A stretch of DNA of 64,000 nt from Bacteroidetes bacterium UBA6183. Lineage in GTDB: Bacteria > Bacteroidota > Bacteroidia > UKL13-3. The DNA is taken from assembly GCA_002422865.1 (NCBI GenBank), contig DITN01000031.1, positions 13,498-77,497 of the forward strand, given 5' to 3'. The notes under the pieces are model-generated. The model saw only the letters and a list, made by a program, of their open reading frames with translations. It ran no database searches and was not told where the DNA came from. The position numbers and the translations under genes are program-made. Shown here one piece after another: positions 55,058 to 63,520 of this stretch (position 1 is the stretch's first letter; every line of letters begins with the position of its first letter).

Positions 55058-56266
55058 ATGAAGTTTTTGTTTTTACCATTTACCTTTTTATTATTCATAC
55101 TCATAAATCCTAAAGTGAATTATGCACAAGCGCCTGTTTTAGGAAGGGCGTCAACATTTGTTTTGTTTACCAGTGCTGGAGCATTTTCTAATACTGGAGC
55201 TTCTGTTATAACAGGTGATATTGGAACCCAGGTGGGCGCACTTACCGGATTTCCTCCGGGCACGGTTAACGGTAACATCCACGTAGCCGATTCGGTTACT
55301 GCTTTGGCTGCTGCAAACTTAGGTACAGCCTATACCAGCTTAAATGCACTAACCTGCGACAGTACCATTGGTGCCACAATGGGCAACGGACAAATACTTA
55401 CACCTAAAGTTTATTGTATCACCACACTTGCATCCATTAACGGAACATTAACTTTAAATGCTTTGGGTAATCCTAATGCTGTATTTGTAATTAAAGTAAA
55501 TGGCGCTTTGTCAACATCTATTGCAACACAAATTTTATTGATTAATTCGGCAAACTTTAACAATGTGTACTGGCAAGTGAACGGTGCATTTACTTTGGGT
55601 GATAGCACTGTTTTTAAAGGGACTGTTATAGCAAATGGAGCCATTAGTTTATTGCCTAGTTCGTCTATTTTAGGAAGGGGATTAACTACAGCAGGAGCCA
55701 TCACCATTCAAAACACAAACAGTGTACTTCCTGTTAAATTAATGTCGTTTACGGCAAATTGTAACATGAAAAAAATAGAATTTAAATGGGTTACAGCTTC
55801 AGAATACAACAACAGTTATTTTACCATTGAGTCGAGCGCTAACCAACGTAATTGGACCGCCATTACCAAAGTAAACGGAAATGGTACTTCTAATTCGCTA
55901 CAAACATATACTTACCGCTTTTTAAACCAATTGCCGGCCAATATATATTACCGTTTAAAACAAACAGATATCGATGGCAATTACTCATACTCGGGAGTTG
56001 TTGTTGCCAATCCGTGTAACCGTGAGGTGTTGAATATTGACATGTACCCAAATCCAACAACTGGATTTATTAACTTATCTTATCACCAAGATGGAGATCA
56101 ATCGGGTGCTGTATCGGTTTACAATATGTTAGGTGCTATGGTATTCCAAACAGAAGGTTTTCCATCAGCCATCAATTTCGAATCGCAACCCAATGGTGTT
56201 TATTTTGTTCATTTTACAAACAATACGCAAAACTTGGTTAAGAAAATAATGGTTAAACACCAGTAG
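55058..56266 (+). CDS. Ice-binding (DUF3494) protein with type IX sorting domain
   Basis: A 402-residue protein from ATG 55058, which starts the signal peptide MKFLFLPFTFLLFILINP (cleavage near NYAQ). Residues about 27-225 are a DUF3494 ice-binding beta-helix: FVLFTSAGAFSNTGASVITGDIGTQVGAL, TPKVYCITT, NAVFVIKVNGALST, VYWQVNGAFTLGDSTVFKGTVIANGAISL and GRGLTTAGAITIQ. These match the classic family motifs. A linker with a fibronectin-like region (MSFTANCNMKKIEFKWVTASEYNN) leads to a Por sorting domain (IDMYPNPTTGFINL... GVYFVHFTNN... KKIMVKHQ). It is exported by T9SS and would bind ice crystals outside the cell. A terminator follows. Confidence 0.9.
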   Translation: MKFLFLPFTFLLFILINPKVNYAQAPVLGRASTFVLFTSAGAFSNTGASVITGDIGTQVGALTGFPPGTVNGNIHVADSVTALAAANLGTAYTSLNALTCDSTIGATMGNGQILTPKVYCITTLASINGTLTLNALGNPNAVFVIKVNGALSTSIATQILLINSANFNNVYWQVNGAFTLGDSTVFKGTVIANGAISLLPSSSILGRGLTTAGAITIQNTNSVLPVKLMSFTANCNMKKIEFKWVTASEYNNSYFTIESSANQRNWTAITKVNGNGTSNSLQTYTYRFLNQLPANIYYRLKQTDIDGNYSYSGVVVANPCNREVLNIDMYPNPTTGFINLSYHQDGDQSGAVSVYNMLGAMVFQTEGFPSAINFESQPNGVYFVHFTNNTQNLVKKIMVKHQ

Positions 56267-56306
56267 ATTCATAAAATAACTATTCCATTCAAAAGGGTTT
56301 AGTGAT

Positions 56307-56337
56307 GAGGCTGTCTCAAAAGGGCAGCCTCTTTTTT
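56307..56337 (+). terminator. Terminator after the ice-binding protein gene
   Basis: The arms GAGGCTG (56307-56313) and CAGCCTC (56325-56331) form a perfect stem with an 11-nt loop followed by T6. Confidence 0.8.
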
Positions 56338-56467
56338 GATGCAATATTAGATGCTCAGAAAGCTTTTAGGATTTATTTTTGGAGCACTACAACCCATATG
56401 TCTTCCTCAACAATCAAATACTACAACAACATCATCTTATCATGGGTGTGTTATACCTTACTTTTTA

Positions 56468-56935
56468 TTACTCCCAAAATTGATCTGTTTCGTTTTCTAC
56501 AAATGGCACTTCAATATGGTGTTTTTTTATGTCTTTCAGTTGATTGGTGGTGGCTGTTTCTTGAATCAAATTAAACAACACACGTTCTTCAAACCTGATA
56601 TGTGTTTCCAATTCTTCTTCAATAAAACTGAGTGATTTGCCCAAGTGTGTTTGGTCGGTAAACAAGCGCGTGAGTCTGCGGTGTTGGGCAGTGGCTTTAA
56701 TAATCAATTCATGCTCATGCCCTAAAATAGGAAACAGGTATTTTTCCTCTATTTCAAAATGAGGCAGCAGGTAGGCTTTGTAAAACCAATCTGCATAAGT
56801 TTTCATGCGCTCTGGTGTGATGTTCTTTTTAAGTCCTTGACGTATTTTCCAACATAACAATAAGCCTTGGTGGTGTTCACGGCTAACGGGTTGTAAGGCT
56901 TTATTCCGTTTTATGGGTTTGGTTTGGTGCATCAT
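56468..56935 (-). CDS. Hemerythrin-like domain protein
   Basis: A 155-residue four-helix protein. Iron-ligand His and acidic residues are visible: SREHHQGLLLCWKI, LPHFEIEEKYLFPIL, AQHRRLTRLF and LETHIRFEERVLFNLI, matching the H-HxxxE-H-HxxxE pattern of hemerythrin HHE domains. It would hold a di-iron site that binds O2 or NO. It starts at the base next to the ferredoxin stop codon, so the two are translationally coupled. It belongs to the nitrosative-stress type cluster. Confidence 0.88.
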   Translation of the reverse strand: MMHQTKPIKRNKALQPVSREHHQGLLLCWKIRQGLKKNITPERMKTYADWFYKAYLLPHFEIEEKYLFPILGHEHELIIKATAQHRRLTRLFTDQTHLGKSLSFIEEELETHIRFEERVLFNLIQETATTNQLKDIKKHHIEVPFVENETDQFWE

Positions 56936-57247
56936 TTAAATAATAGTTACAGTGGCTAAATGCAATTGGTTGTTAATGGGTATTTGGCAAGCCAAACGTA
57001 CTTCATACGGATTATAATCGTGGCGCATTAAGGTTCTTTTTTCGTTGCTGTTAAACTCACTTAAAGGTTTTATGGTTTCTATTTTTACAACACAAGTACA
57101 ACACCTGCCCATACCACCACATTCGCCAAAATCGTCTAAATACAAATGGTTTACCAATAATTGCATAAGGTTGCGGTACTCATTTGCAAAAGTATGTATG
57201 GTTTTGCAACTGTTATCCAATTGTATGTTGATGTTAATGCTTTGCAA
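56936..57247 (-). CDS. Plant-type [2Fe-2S] ferredoxin
   Basis: A 103-residue protein with four expected cluster Cys: CGGMGRCCTC (about residues 43-52) and a distal Cys in VRLACQIP near residue 87. The order Cx4-5Cx2C...C is that of plant-type ferredoxins, with an additional Cys in the loop. It probably gives electrons to the di-iron proteins on either side (RIC upstream, hemerythrin downstream). Confidence 0.88.
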   Translation of the reverse strand: MQSININIQLDNSCKTIHTFANEYRNLMQLLVNHLYLDDFGECGGMGRCCTCVVKIETIKPLSEFNSNEKRTLMRHDYNPYEVRLACQIPINNQLHLATVTII

Positions 57248-57276
57248 TATTTAACTGAGTTATTCATCCAAACAGA

Positions 57277-57296
57277 GGTGGGGAAAATCCCCCACC
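57277..57296. other. Hairpin between ric and the ferredoxin gene
   Basis: The arms GGTGGGG (57277-57283) and CCCCACC (57290-57296) enclose a 6-nt loop. No T tract follows on the minus strand, so it is more likely a processing or stability hairpin than a terminator. Confidence 0.45.
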
Positions 57297-57363
57297 AATA
57301 GAATGGAAACGCGTAACAAATGAATAGAGTATTTTTATTTAATGTTTCTGTTTTAAAATGAGA

Positions 57364-58089
57364 CTAAACCGCGAGTTCTTTTTCTAAAGCAATGGCTTTA
57401 GGAAACAAGAGGTTGTTTTCAAGATGAATATGGGCATGTAAGTCGTTTTCAAACTCCTGTAATAAGGCGTAAGTAACGCGGTAAGTATTACAACCATCGG
57501 CAGGAGGGGTGTAGTTATTACTCAAAGAAGCAATGGTTCTAAAACGATCGCCTTCTGTTTCGTGTTCGGTCATCATCATGGCAATGGGGTTGTTAACTGA
57601 TCCGAAATGTGGGTTTTCGTGCAGTTGGTTGTTTTGTTTGGTTTGCATCATTTTGCGTACAGCCGGAAACAAAATTAATTCTTCTTTTTTCATGTGCATG
57701 GCCAATTCAGCTGCCGAACTTTTAAAGTGTTCTTCAATTTCTTTTAACTCCGGATGGTGCTCACCATGAACAGAAGCTACCTTGCGCAGGTACTGCAACA
57801 ATTGTGGCGTTTTTTCGATGATGTAACGGTGGTGACGTTTCTCTATATAGTCAGCCAACAAATCAATAGGCCACGATTTAAAATCTATTTGCCCATCTGT
57901 TTGGGTTTGCATCACTTCATTTAATTGGTTAATCAAAGTGGTATCGGTAACTTTTTTGTTGTCGCACACCTCGGTTATGGTACGGTTGCCTTTGCAGCAA
58001 AAATCTATACCATGTTGTTTAAATACGGCTGCAGTACGGTAGTCGTGTGCTACTAATTCGCCTACAATTGTTTGGTTTGATACGTTCAT
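57364..58089 (-). CDS. ric: Iron-sulfur cluster repair di-iron protein (RIC, ScdA/YtfE type)
   Basis: A 241-residue protein. The N-terminal ScdA_N domain (about 1-60) has VGELVAHDYRTAAVFKQHGIDFCCKGNRTI with the conserved CC. The hemerythrin-like domain (about 80-235) has ligands in KRHHRYI, VHGEHHPEL, MHMKKEELILFP, MMMTEHETEGD and LHAHIHLENNLLFP. RIC proteins restore Fe-S clusters damaged by nitric oxide and peroxide. It lies just downstream of the Rrf2 gene on the same strand, with an imperfect copy of the Rrf2-type palindrome in the gap. Confidence 0.95.
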   Translation of the reverse strand: MNVSNQTIVGELVAHDYRTAAVFKQHGIDFCCKGNRTITEVCDNKKVTDTTLINQLNEVMQTQTDGQIDFKSWPIDLLADYIEKRHHRYIIEKTPQLLQYLRKVASVHGEHHPELKEIEEHFKSSAAELAMHMKKEELILFPAVRKMMQTKQNNQLHENPHFGSVNNPIAMMMTEHETEGDRFRTIASLSNNYTPPADGCNTYRVTYALLQEFENDLHAHIHLENNLLFPKAIALEKELAV

Positions 58090-58120
58090 GATTCTTTTTA
58101 TTTATATGTTTTATATTTCG

Positions 58121-58132
58121 GATAAAATTGTC
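58121..58132. promoter_or_regulatory. Imperfect Rrf2-type operator before ric (GATAAAATTGTC)
   Basis: Differs in two bases from the perfect palindrome at 58635-58646, with matching flanks (CG before, TTAAATA after). It is 32 bp upstream of the ric start. Likely second binding site of the Rrf2 protein. Confidence 0.55.
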
Positions 58133-58153
58133 TTAAATAGGGCTAAAAAAAAG

Positions 58154-58588
58154 CTACCGCTTTAAAAAGGTAAATCCATCTTTTAATCCAAAGGTGAGTT
58201 CTTTTATGGTGGTTGTCTCTAACATTTTCTTCAATTCATCTCTCACAATTTTAAATTTGTCGTGTGCCGGACATGGTTTTTTTTCATTACATTTTTTCAA
58301 GCCTAAACCACAACCTTTATACACCTCATCTCCATCAATAGCCGATACAATATTGCTTAGTTTTATTTTGTCGATAGCGTGTGTTTCCATGGTAAATCCA
58401 CCGCTTGGTCCTTTTTCTGAGTTAATGAGGTTGTTTTTGGTTAGCTGTTGAAGTATCTTAGCCGTAAATGCTTCAGGCGAATCAATGGCCTTGCTTATTT
58501 CCTTTTGGTTTACACGTTTACCAACCATAGATTGTTCGGCAATGTAAATGGAGGCGCGTATTCCGTATTCGCAAGCTTTTGAAAACAT
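58154..58588 (-). CDS. Rrf2 family regulator, NsrR-like
   Basis: A 144-residue protein. I start at ATG 58588 (MFSKACEYGIRASIYIAEQS), because the in-frame ATG at 58639 lies upstream of the promoter. The winged helix has VNQKEISKAIDSPEAFTAKILQQLTKNNLI, and SEKGPSGGFTM is the wing. Three Cys near residue 92-106 (GCGLGLKKCNEKKPC) are positioned as Fe-S ligands of NO- or iron-sensing Rrf2 proteins such as NsrR and IscR. Adjacent ric, ferredoxin and hemerythrin genes point to NO sensing. It likely represses itself through the palindrome over its -33 box. Confidence 0.9.
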   Translation of the reverse strand: MFSKACEYGIRASIYIAEQSMVGKRVNQKEISKAIDSPEAFTAKILQQLTKNNLINSEKGPSGGFTMETHAIDKIKLSNIVSAIDGDEVYKGCGLGLKKCNEKKPCPAHDKFKIVRDELKKMLETTTIKELTFGLKDGFTFLKR

Positions 58589-58609
58589 GTTTTGGTATAA
58601 ATGATGCAG

Positions 58610-58640
58610 CAAAGGTATAAAAACTTTTATTACGGACAAA
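58610..58640 (-). promoter_or_regulatory. Promoter of the Rrf2 gene (TTTG-19-TACCTTTG)
   Basis: On the minus strand a -33 TTTG (58637-58640) and an exact -7 TACCTTTG (58610-58617) are separated by 19 bp. The -33 box lies inside the palindromic operator. Confidence 0.75.
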
Positions 58641-58646
58641 TTTGTC
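58635..58646. promoter_or_regulatory. Perfect palindromic operator GACAAATTTGTC
   Basis: A 12-bp perfect palindrome over the -33 box of the Rrf2 promoter and 12 bp upstream of the divergent -7 box at 58659. Its placement is that of a repressor site. A two-mismatch copy lies before ric. Confidence 0.65.
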
Positions 58647-58658
58647 TTAAATAAATAA

Positions 58659-58666
58659 TATATTTG
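58659..58666 (+). promoter_or_regulatory. -7 promoter box TATATTTG
   Basis: Exact TAnnTTTG, 26 bp before the ATG at 58693 of the formyltetrahydrofolate cyclo-ligase gene. A -33 TTTG is at 58641-58644 but the 14-bp spacing is short. Confidence 0.55.
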
Positions 58667-58692
58667 TTAGCTTAATCGAGTAAGGTATTGAT

Positions 58693-59226
58693 ATGCAAGA
58701 GAAAAAAGATTTAAGAAAACACATCATTGCACAACGCAATCAGATTTTAAACGAACAAAAATCGCTTTGGGATAGGACAATAAACGAACAATTAGAATTA
58801 ATTTTAGGGCTAGGTGATATTCAAACCGTGCATACTTTTATTCCCATGCATGGTGAAGTAAATATTATACCAACCATACAGTATATGCTAAACAGGGGAA
58901 TAAAAATAATTTGTCCTAAATCATTACCCAAACGTTGCATGGAAAATAGGGTACTCACCTCGTTGCATCAATTAGAAAATGGCATGTACGGTACACAACA
59001 TCCGGCTTCAACCCAAATATATAACGATACAGTTGATTTAATTATAGTTCCGGGTTTAGCATTTGATTTAAACCATTACCGCATGGGTTATGGCGCAGGA
59101 TATTATGACACTTTTTTGTTGCAACACCCAAATGCTTTAAAGTTGGGGGTGTGTTATCCTTTTCAATTGGTTGATAAGGTCCCGGTAGAAGCGCATGATG
59201 TGAAGTTGGATGGGGTGATTTATTGA
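58693..59226 (+). CDS. 5-formyltetrahydrofolate cyclo-ligase
   Basis: A 177-residue cytoplasmic enzyme that converts 5-formyl-THF to 5,10-methenyl-THF with ATP. Seen: KKDLRKHIIAQRN, HTFIPMHGEVN, LIIVPGLAFDLNHYRMGYGAGYYDTFL (the family signature), and the end VPVEAHDVKLDGVI. Normal length. It diverges from the Rrf2 gene, with the palindromic operator between them, and ends 3 bp from the convergent permease gene. Confidence 0.95.
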   Translation: MQEKKDLRKHIIAQRNQILNEQKSLWDRTINEQLELILGLGDIQTVHTFIPMHGEVNIIPTIQYMLNRGIKIICPKSLPKRCMENRVLTSLHQLENGMYGTQHPASTQIYNDTVDLIIVPGLAFDLNHYRMGYGAGYYDTFLLQHPNALKLGVCYPFQLVDKVPVEAHDVKLDGVIY

Positions 59227-59229
59227 TGG

Positions 59230-60489
59230 TTATTTTGCGCGCATGGCTGTAACCGGATCTAGTTTTGCAGCCGAAACTGCAGGAATTAAACCAGCCATAA
59301 TACCAACCAACGCTGAGGTGCCAAAACCGGTTAAAATATTGGGTATGCTAAGCACCACTTCAAAATCAAAAAAGTATTGCACTGCAAAAACAGATAAAGC
59401 TACTACACTAACACCAACTGCACCTCCTGCTAAACACAATACCACGGCTTCAACCAAAAACTCAATCAATATAAAATAGCTGCGTGCACCTAAACTTTTT
59501 TTAATACCAATTTGGTTGGTACGTTCTTTAACCGAAACAAACATGATGTTGGCAATACCAAATCCACCTACCAGCATAGCAAATCCGCCAATAATCCATC
59601 CGGCAATGGTTACCGCCTTAAAAGTTGCCTTTAGTGGCGCATCAAATAAACTGGTTTTATTTAATGCAAAATTTTCTTCTTGTCCAGGGCGTAGTTTACG
59701 TTGTGCACGCATGATGCCACGTAATTCTTCCTCCAATAAATCAGGTGATACACCGGCTTTCGTTTTTACTTCAATAGTGGTTTGGTTTCGGTTTGAGTTT
59801 AGCCTAATGTAATTGGCTAAACATTTAACCGGTAAAATCACCAGTTTGTCAAACTGATTGCCAAACAAATTTTCACCTTGTTTTTCTATAATACCTACAA
59901 TGCGGTATTTATTCTTTTTTACCACAATTTCTTTTCCTACGGCATTACCATTTGGAAATAAATTATCGGCTAATCCATAACCCAAAACAACCACTGGTAA
60001 GCCATTATTTGTTTCTGTTTCGGTAAAATAACGTCCTTCAATAATGTTAAAGTTTTTTACCCGGTAATAATCATGCGTAACCCCCGACATACTTACTCCT
60101 GATGCGGTATTGCTGCCATATTCAACCGTGGCATTTCCAACCGTAGCAACCAAACATGCAGCCTCAGATAGTTGGCTGTTGAGTTCAATTTGTTTTAACT
60201 CATTTAGTGTGGGGTTGGGTCTGTTCATAAACTTCCACCACTTGTAATCACCACTAAAATCCCAAGGCCATTTGTCAACTATAATTGCATCTTTACCAAG
60301 GGTGTCAATGCTCTTTTTTACGTTTCGTTCCAACGAATCAACCAAAGCCAACACCATAATAATGCTAAAAATGCCAATGGTAATACCGAGTGTTGACAGG
60401 AGGGTGCGCACCTTATTTCCCTTTAGTGCTTGAAAAGCAAAAATGGTACTCTCTGTTATTTGGTTAAAAATGATGCGCAGTTGTTTCAT
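59230..60489 (-). CDS. MacB/FtsX-type ABC transporter permease
   Basis: A 419-residue membrane protein. It has an N-terminal helix (VRTLLSTLGITIGIFSIIMVLALVDSL), then a MacB_PCD periplasmic domain (about 50-275) with the short GRYFTETE and VVVLGYGLADNLFP motifs. The FtsX part with three helices follows (about 290-419), containing IANIMFVSVKERTNQIGIKKSLGA and the closing LIPAVSAAKLDPVTAMR. Family members work with an ATPase in efflux or lipoprotein release, but no ATPase is encoded beside it. The gene is 21 bp after ung on the same strand. Confidence 0.92.
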   Translation of the reverse strand: MKQLRIIFNQITESTIFAFQALKGNKVRTLLSTLGITIGIFSIIMVLALVDSLERNVKKSIDTLGKDAIIVDKWPWDFSGDYKWWKFMNRPNPTLNELKQIELNSQLSEAACLVATVGNATVEYGSNTASGVSMSGVTHDYYRVKNFNIIEGRYFTETETNNGLPVVVLGYGLADNLFPNGNAVGKEIVVKKNKYRIVGIIEKQGENLFGNQFDKLVILPVKCLANYIRLNSNRNQTTIEVKTKAGVSPDLLEEELRGIMRAQRKLRPGQEENFALNKTSLFDAPLKATFKAVTIAGWIIGGFAMLVGGFGIANIMFVSVKERTNQIGIKKSLGARSYFILIEFLVEAVVLCLAGGAVGVSVVALSVFAVQYFFDFEVVLSIPNILTGFGTSALVGIMAGLIPAVSAAKLDPVTAMRAK

Positions 60490-60510
60490 GAATTGTACAA
60501 ATGTATTGAA

Positions 60511-61185
60511 TTACCAATTAACAATAGGTAAATGATGTTGCTTCAAATAATCGTTGGTTTTACTAAAATGTTTACACCCGAAAAAACCATTGTAAGCCGA
60601 GAAAGGTGAGGGGTGGGCAGCCATCAGTATCAGATGTTTTGATGCATCAATTAATTGAGACTTACCCTGTGCAAATTTGCCCCAAAGTATAAATACCACA
60701 TGTTCTTTTTGGGTTGAAATAGCTTTAATTACTGCATCGGTAAATACTTCCCAACCTTTACCTTGGTGCGATCCGGCTTTGTCTTTTTCAACGGTTAATG
60801 TTGCATTTAACATCAATACACCTTGTTTGGCCCAATGCGATAAATCGCCATGGTTAGGTATTTCAAAACCATTGATATCGGTTTTTAATTCTTTGTACAT
60901 GTTTTGTAGTGATGGCGGAACATTAACGCCCTTGTTTACGCTAAAACACAAACCATGTGCTTGTCCTTGCCCGTGGTATGGGTCTTGGCCAATAATCACA
61001 ACACGTGTATCCTCAAAAGCGGTGTAATCAAACGCAGCAAATATTTGTGGTCCGGGAGGGAAAATTGTTATTCCTGCTGCTTTTTCTTGCTTTAAAAAGC
61101 CAATTAAAGCTTCAAAATAAGGCTTGTCAAACTCTTGTTGTAAAACCGGTTTCCAACTTTCTGCTATCGCTACTTGATTACTCAT
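60511..61185 (-). CDS. ung: Uracil-DNA glycosylase, family 1
   Basis: A 224-residue DNA-repair enzyme that removes uracil from DNA. The catalytic Asp lies in GQDPYHGQGQAHGLCFSV and the catalytic His in AAHPSPFSAYNGFFGCKHF. LLMLNATLTVEKDKAGSHQGKGWE carries the Asn of the uracil pocket. Normal length. First gene of a minus-strand pair with the permease; divergent from the T9SS cargo gene at 61225. Confidence 0.96.
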   Translation of the reverse strand: MSNQVAIAESWKPVLQQEFDKPYFEALIGFLKQEKAAGITIFPPGPQIFAAFDYTAFEDTRVVIIGQDPYHGQGQAHGLCFSVNKGVNVPPSLQNMYKELKTDINGFEIPNHGDLSHWAKQGVLMLNATLTVEKDKAGSHQGKGWEVFTDAVIKAISTQKEHVVFILWGKFAQGKSQLIDASKHLILMAAHPSPFSAYNGFFGCKHFSKTNDYLKQHHLPIVNW

Positions 61186-61224
61186 TTAATATTTATAACT
61201 TGAGATATATTTCGTACGCAAATT

Positions 61225-63216
61225 ATGCAACATAATTACAAACTTTCTACCTGCTTATTTTTATTTATTTGTTTATCGGTTACAGGCTTTTCACAAACGG
61301 TTAAAAGTTATGCCGTAATGGTAAAACGTGAGGGTACATCAACCCCAGTTAAGTTGGTTTGGGATAAAGACAATACCACCAATTCTTACAATGTTTACCG
61401 AAGAACTCTTGGGCAATTAGCTTGGGGATCTTCCATTGCAACCAAAGCGGCAAGCGATACTTTTTATATTGACAATGTAACTTCCGGAACATACGAATAT
61501 TATGTGCAACGTAACTTATCAAACGGACAGCGTGGGCATGGTTATTTGCTGACAACAGCTGGTGTGGCTGATGCTGTTAAAGCAAACAGAATGTTATTGG
61601 CCATTGACGCGAGTTATGTGCAGCCATTATCAACCGAAATAAACCAATTGGTTAAAGATTTAGTGGCCGATGGTTGGTTTGTTGATACCATACATATTAA
61701 GCGCGATGCCTCAGTTTATTCAGTTAAGCAGCGTATAGCGGCATGGTATAATACCTATAAAAATGATTTACATAAACCACAACAATTGTATTTGTTAGGC
61801 CGTATTCCGGTACCATATTCGGGTGTTATTTTCCCTGACGGACACACACCCGACCACAAAGGGGCATGGCCTGCAGATGTGTATTATGGAGTGATGAATG
61901 AACAAATTTGGACTGATAATGTTGCTAATTTTGATTCAGCTTCACAAGCCCGCAACAGAAATATTCCGGGTGATGGTAAGTTTGATGTGGACTATTTATT
62001 TCCCGACTCAAGTAGTTTAGAAATTGGTAGGGTTGATTTAACCAATATGCCTGCGTTTGGGCAAAGTGATACGCAGTTGGTAAAAAGTTATTTAAACCGT
62101 GCACACGATTTTAAAACCAGGGTATTTGTGCCCAACCGCAAAGCTGTGGTTGATAACAATTTTGGTGTAATGAATGGCGAAGCTTTTGCCAGCAGTGGCT
62201 ATCGTAGTTTTAGCACTATGATAGGAAGCGAAAATATTCTTGATGCTGATTTGTTAACCTCTATCAAACAAACATCACATTTGTTGGCTTACGGTTGCGG
62301 TGGTGGCTCTTATACCAGCGCATCAGGCATTGGAACTACATCAAATTTTGTTTCAGATAGTATTAATGCGGTTTACATGATGTTGTTTGGCAGTTACTTT
62401 GGCGATTGGGATAACAACAACAATTTTTTACGTGCGCCTTTATGTTCAAAACCGATGAGTTTAGCTAGCATGTGGAGTGGCCGCCCGCATTGGAATTTGC
62501 ATGCCATGAGCATGGGACACACCATTGGACATTGCGCAAAATTGGCCCAAAACAATGTAGATGGTAGGTTGCTTACTCCGGTTACATTAAGCGGATATTT
62601 TAGCAGTTTTTTCCCATCGTACGTGCATGTCTCGCTCATGGGCGATCCTAGTTTACGTTTGTTTTACAATGCCATTCCGCAAAATGCAAGTGCAACTCCT
62701 AATACAGATTCTACTACATTTAACTTAACATGGGACGCTGTTCCGGGTGCAGTGGGTTATCAAATTTTTAGGTCGTTAAGCCCTATGTATGGTGGTGATG
62801 CCATTGCATCAAGCAATACCAATTCGGTAAGTATCAGCAATGTTTTTCCGGGAGTAAATTACATGCACGTAAGGGCTTTATTTGTTGAAACATCAGCATC
62901 GGGGCAATATAATCAGCTATCTTTAGGCGCGGCTGTAAACTTAACGGGTGGTGTTAGTGCTGTTGGTTTGATGGGGCAATCAATACAGAAGATGGATGTG
63001 GAAATTTATCCAAACCCATCAACAAATTATTTTACTATTGGTGGTGGTATTAAAAAGGCACAGCTACAAGTGTTTGATATAACCGGAAAATTAGTTTTTG
63101 AGCAGCAACACATCAACGCATTTCAAGCCATACAACACAACCTGCAAACAGGAGTATATATTATTAAATTAACACAAACAGGTAAGGTAGGTTATAAGAA
63201 GTTGCTTGTAGAATAA
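61225..63216 (+). CDS. Large type IX secreted protein, C25-like region plus fibronectin-like domains
   Basis: A 663-residue protein with a signal peptide (cleavage near FSQ, residue 24). Order: an N-terminal fibronectin-type segment (TPVKLVWDKDNTTNSYNVYRR), a central region of about 380 residues, a second fibronectin-like domain (FNLTWDAVPGAVGYQIFRS) and a Por sorting domain (VEIYPNPSTNYFTI... GVYIIKLTQTG... KKLLVE). The central region has YLLGRIPVPYSG, WPADVYYG, LEIGRVDLTNMP and HVSLMGDPSLRLFYN, a layout like C25 (gingipain-type) proteins, with LLAYGCGGGSYTS as the only Cys near the expected site. Without a visible catalytic His-Cys pair, protease activity is uncertain. Confidence 0.75.
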   Translation: MQHNYKLSTCLFLFICLSVTGFSQTVKSYAVMVKREGTSTPVKLVWDKDNTTNSYNVYRRTLGQLAWGSSIATKAASDTFYIDNVTSGTYEYYVQRNLSNGQRGHGYLLTTAGVADAVKANRMLLAIDASYVQPLSTEINQLVKDLVADGWFVDTIHIKRDASVYSVKQRIAAWYNTYKNDLHKPQQLYLLGRIPVPYSGVIFPDGHTPDHKGAWPADVYYGVMNEQIWTDNVANFDSASQARNRNIPGDGKFDVDYLFPDSSSLEIGRVDLTNMPAFGQSDTQLVKSYLNRAHDFKTRVFVPNRKAVVDNNFGVMNGEAFASSGYRSFSTMIGSENILDADLLTSIKQTSHLLAYGCGGGSYTSASGIGTTSNFVSDSINAVYMMLFGSYFGDWDNNNNFLRAPLCSKPMSLASMWSGRPHWNLHAMSMGHTIGHCAKLAQNNVDGRLLTPVTLSGYFSSFFPSYVHVSLMGDPSLRLFYNAIPQNASATPNTDSTTFNLTWDAVPGAVGYQIFRSLSPMYGGDAIASSNTNSVSISNVFPGVNYMHVRALFVETSASGQYNQLSLGAAVNLTGGVSAVGLMGQSIQKMDVEIYPNPSTNYFTIGGGIKKAQLQVFDITGKLVFEQQHINAFQAIQHNLQTGVYIIKLTQTGKVGYKKLLVE

Positions 63217-63223
63217 AGAATAA

Positions 63224-63520
63224 TGTCATCCCTTCGGGATTTGATTGCATATCATGCTTTTATGGTATAATAGTGTCATCCCTTCGGGATTTGATTGCGT
63301 ATTATGCTTTTATGGTATAATAGTGTCATCCCTTCGGGATTTGATTGCATATCATGCTTTTACGGTAGAATAATGTCACCCCTTCGGGGTTGATTGCATA
63401 TCATGCTTTTACGGTAGAATAATATCATCCCTTCGGGATTGGGTAGCAACCACTCTTTTGTTACAACATAATGTCATCCCTTCCTGATTATGTATCAATG
63501 AATCTTTTGCTACAATATAA
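63224..63520. repeat. Tandem 49-50 bp repeats with a palindromic core
   Basis: Copies start at 63224, 63274, 63324, 63374, 63423 and 63472. Each begins TGTCATCCCTTCGGGAT or a variant, where ATCCC-TTC-GGGAT is a hairpin core, followed by TTGATTGCATATCATGC-type sequence in the first four. Copies three to six show single changes that partly preserve the stem, for example CACCCCTTCGGGGT. Confidence 0.85.

Noticed and set aside
56302..56635. Two plus-strand frames of about 90 codons after the ice-binding gene
   Set aside because: They begin in the terminator or the gap and run antisense into the hemerythrin gene, which has clear family motifs.
63224..63520. Regular 50-bp repeats suggesting a CRISPR array
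   Set aside because: The intervals between the palindromic cores are themselves conserved, so there are no unique spacers, and no cas gene is in view.
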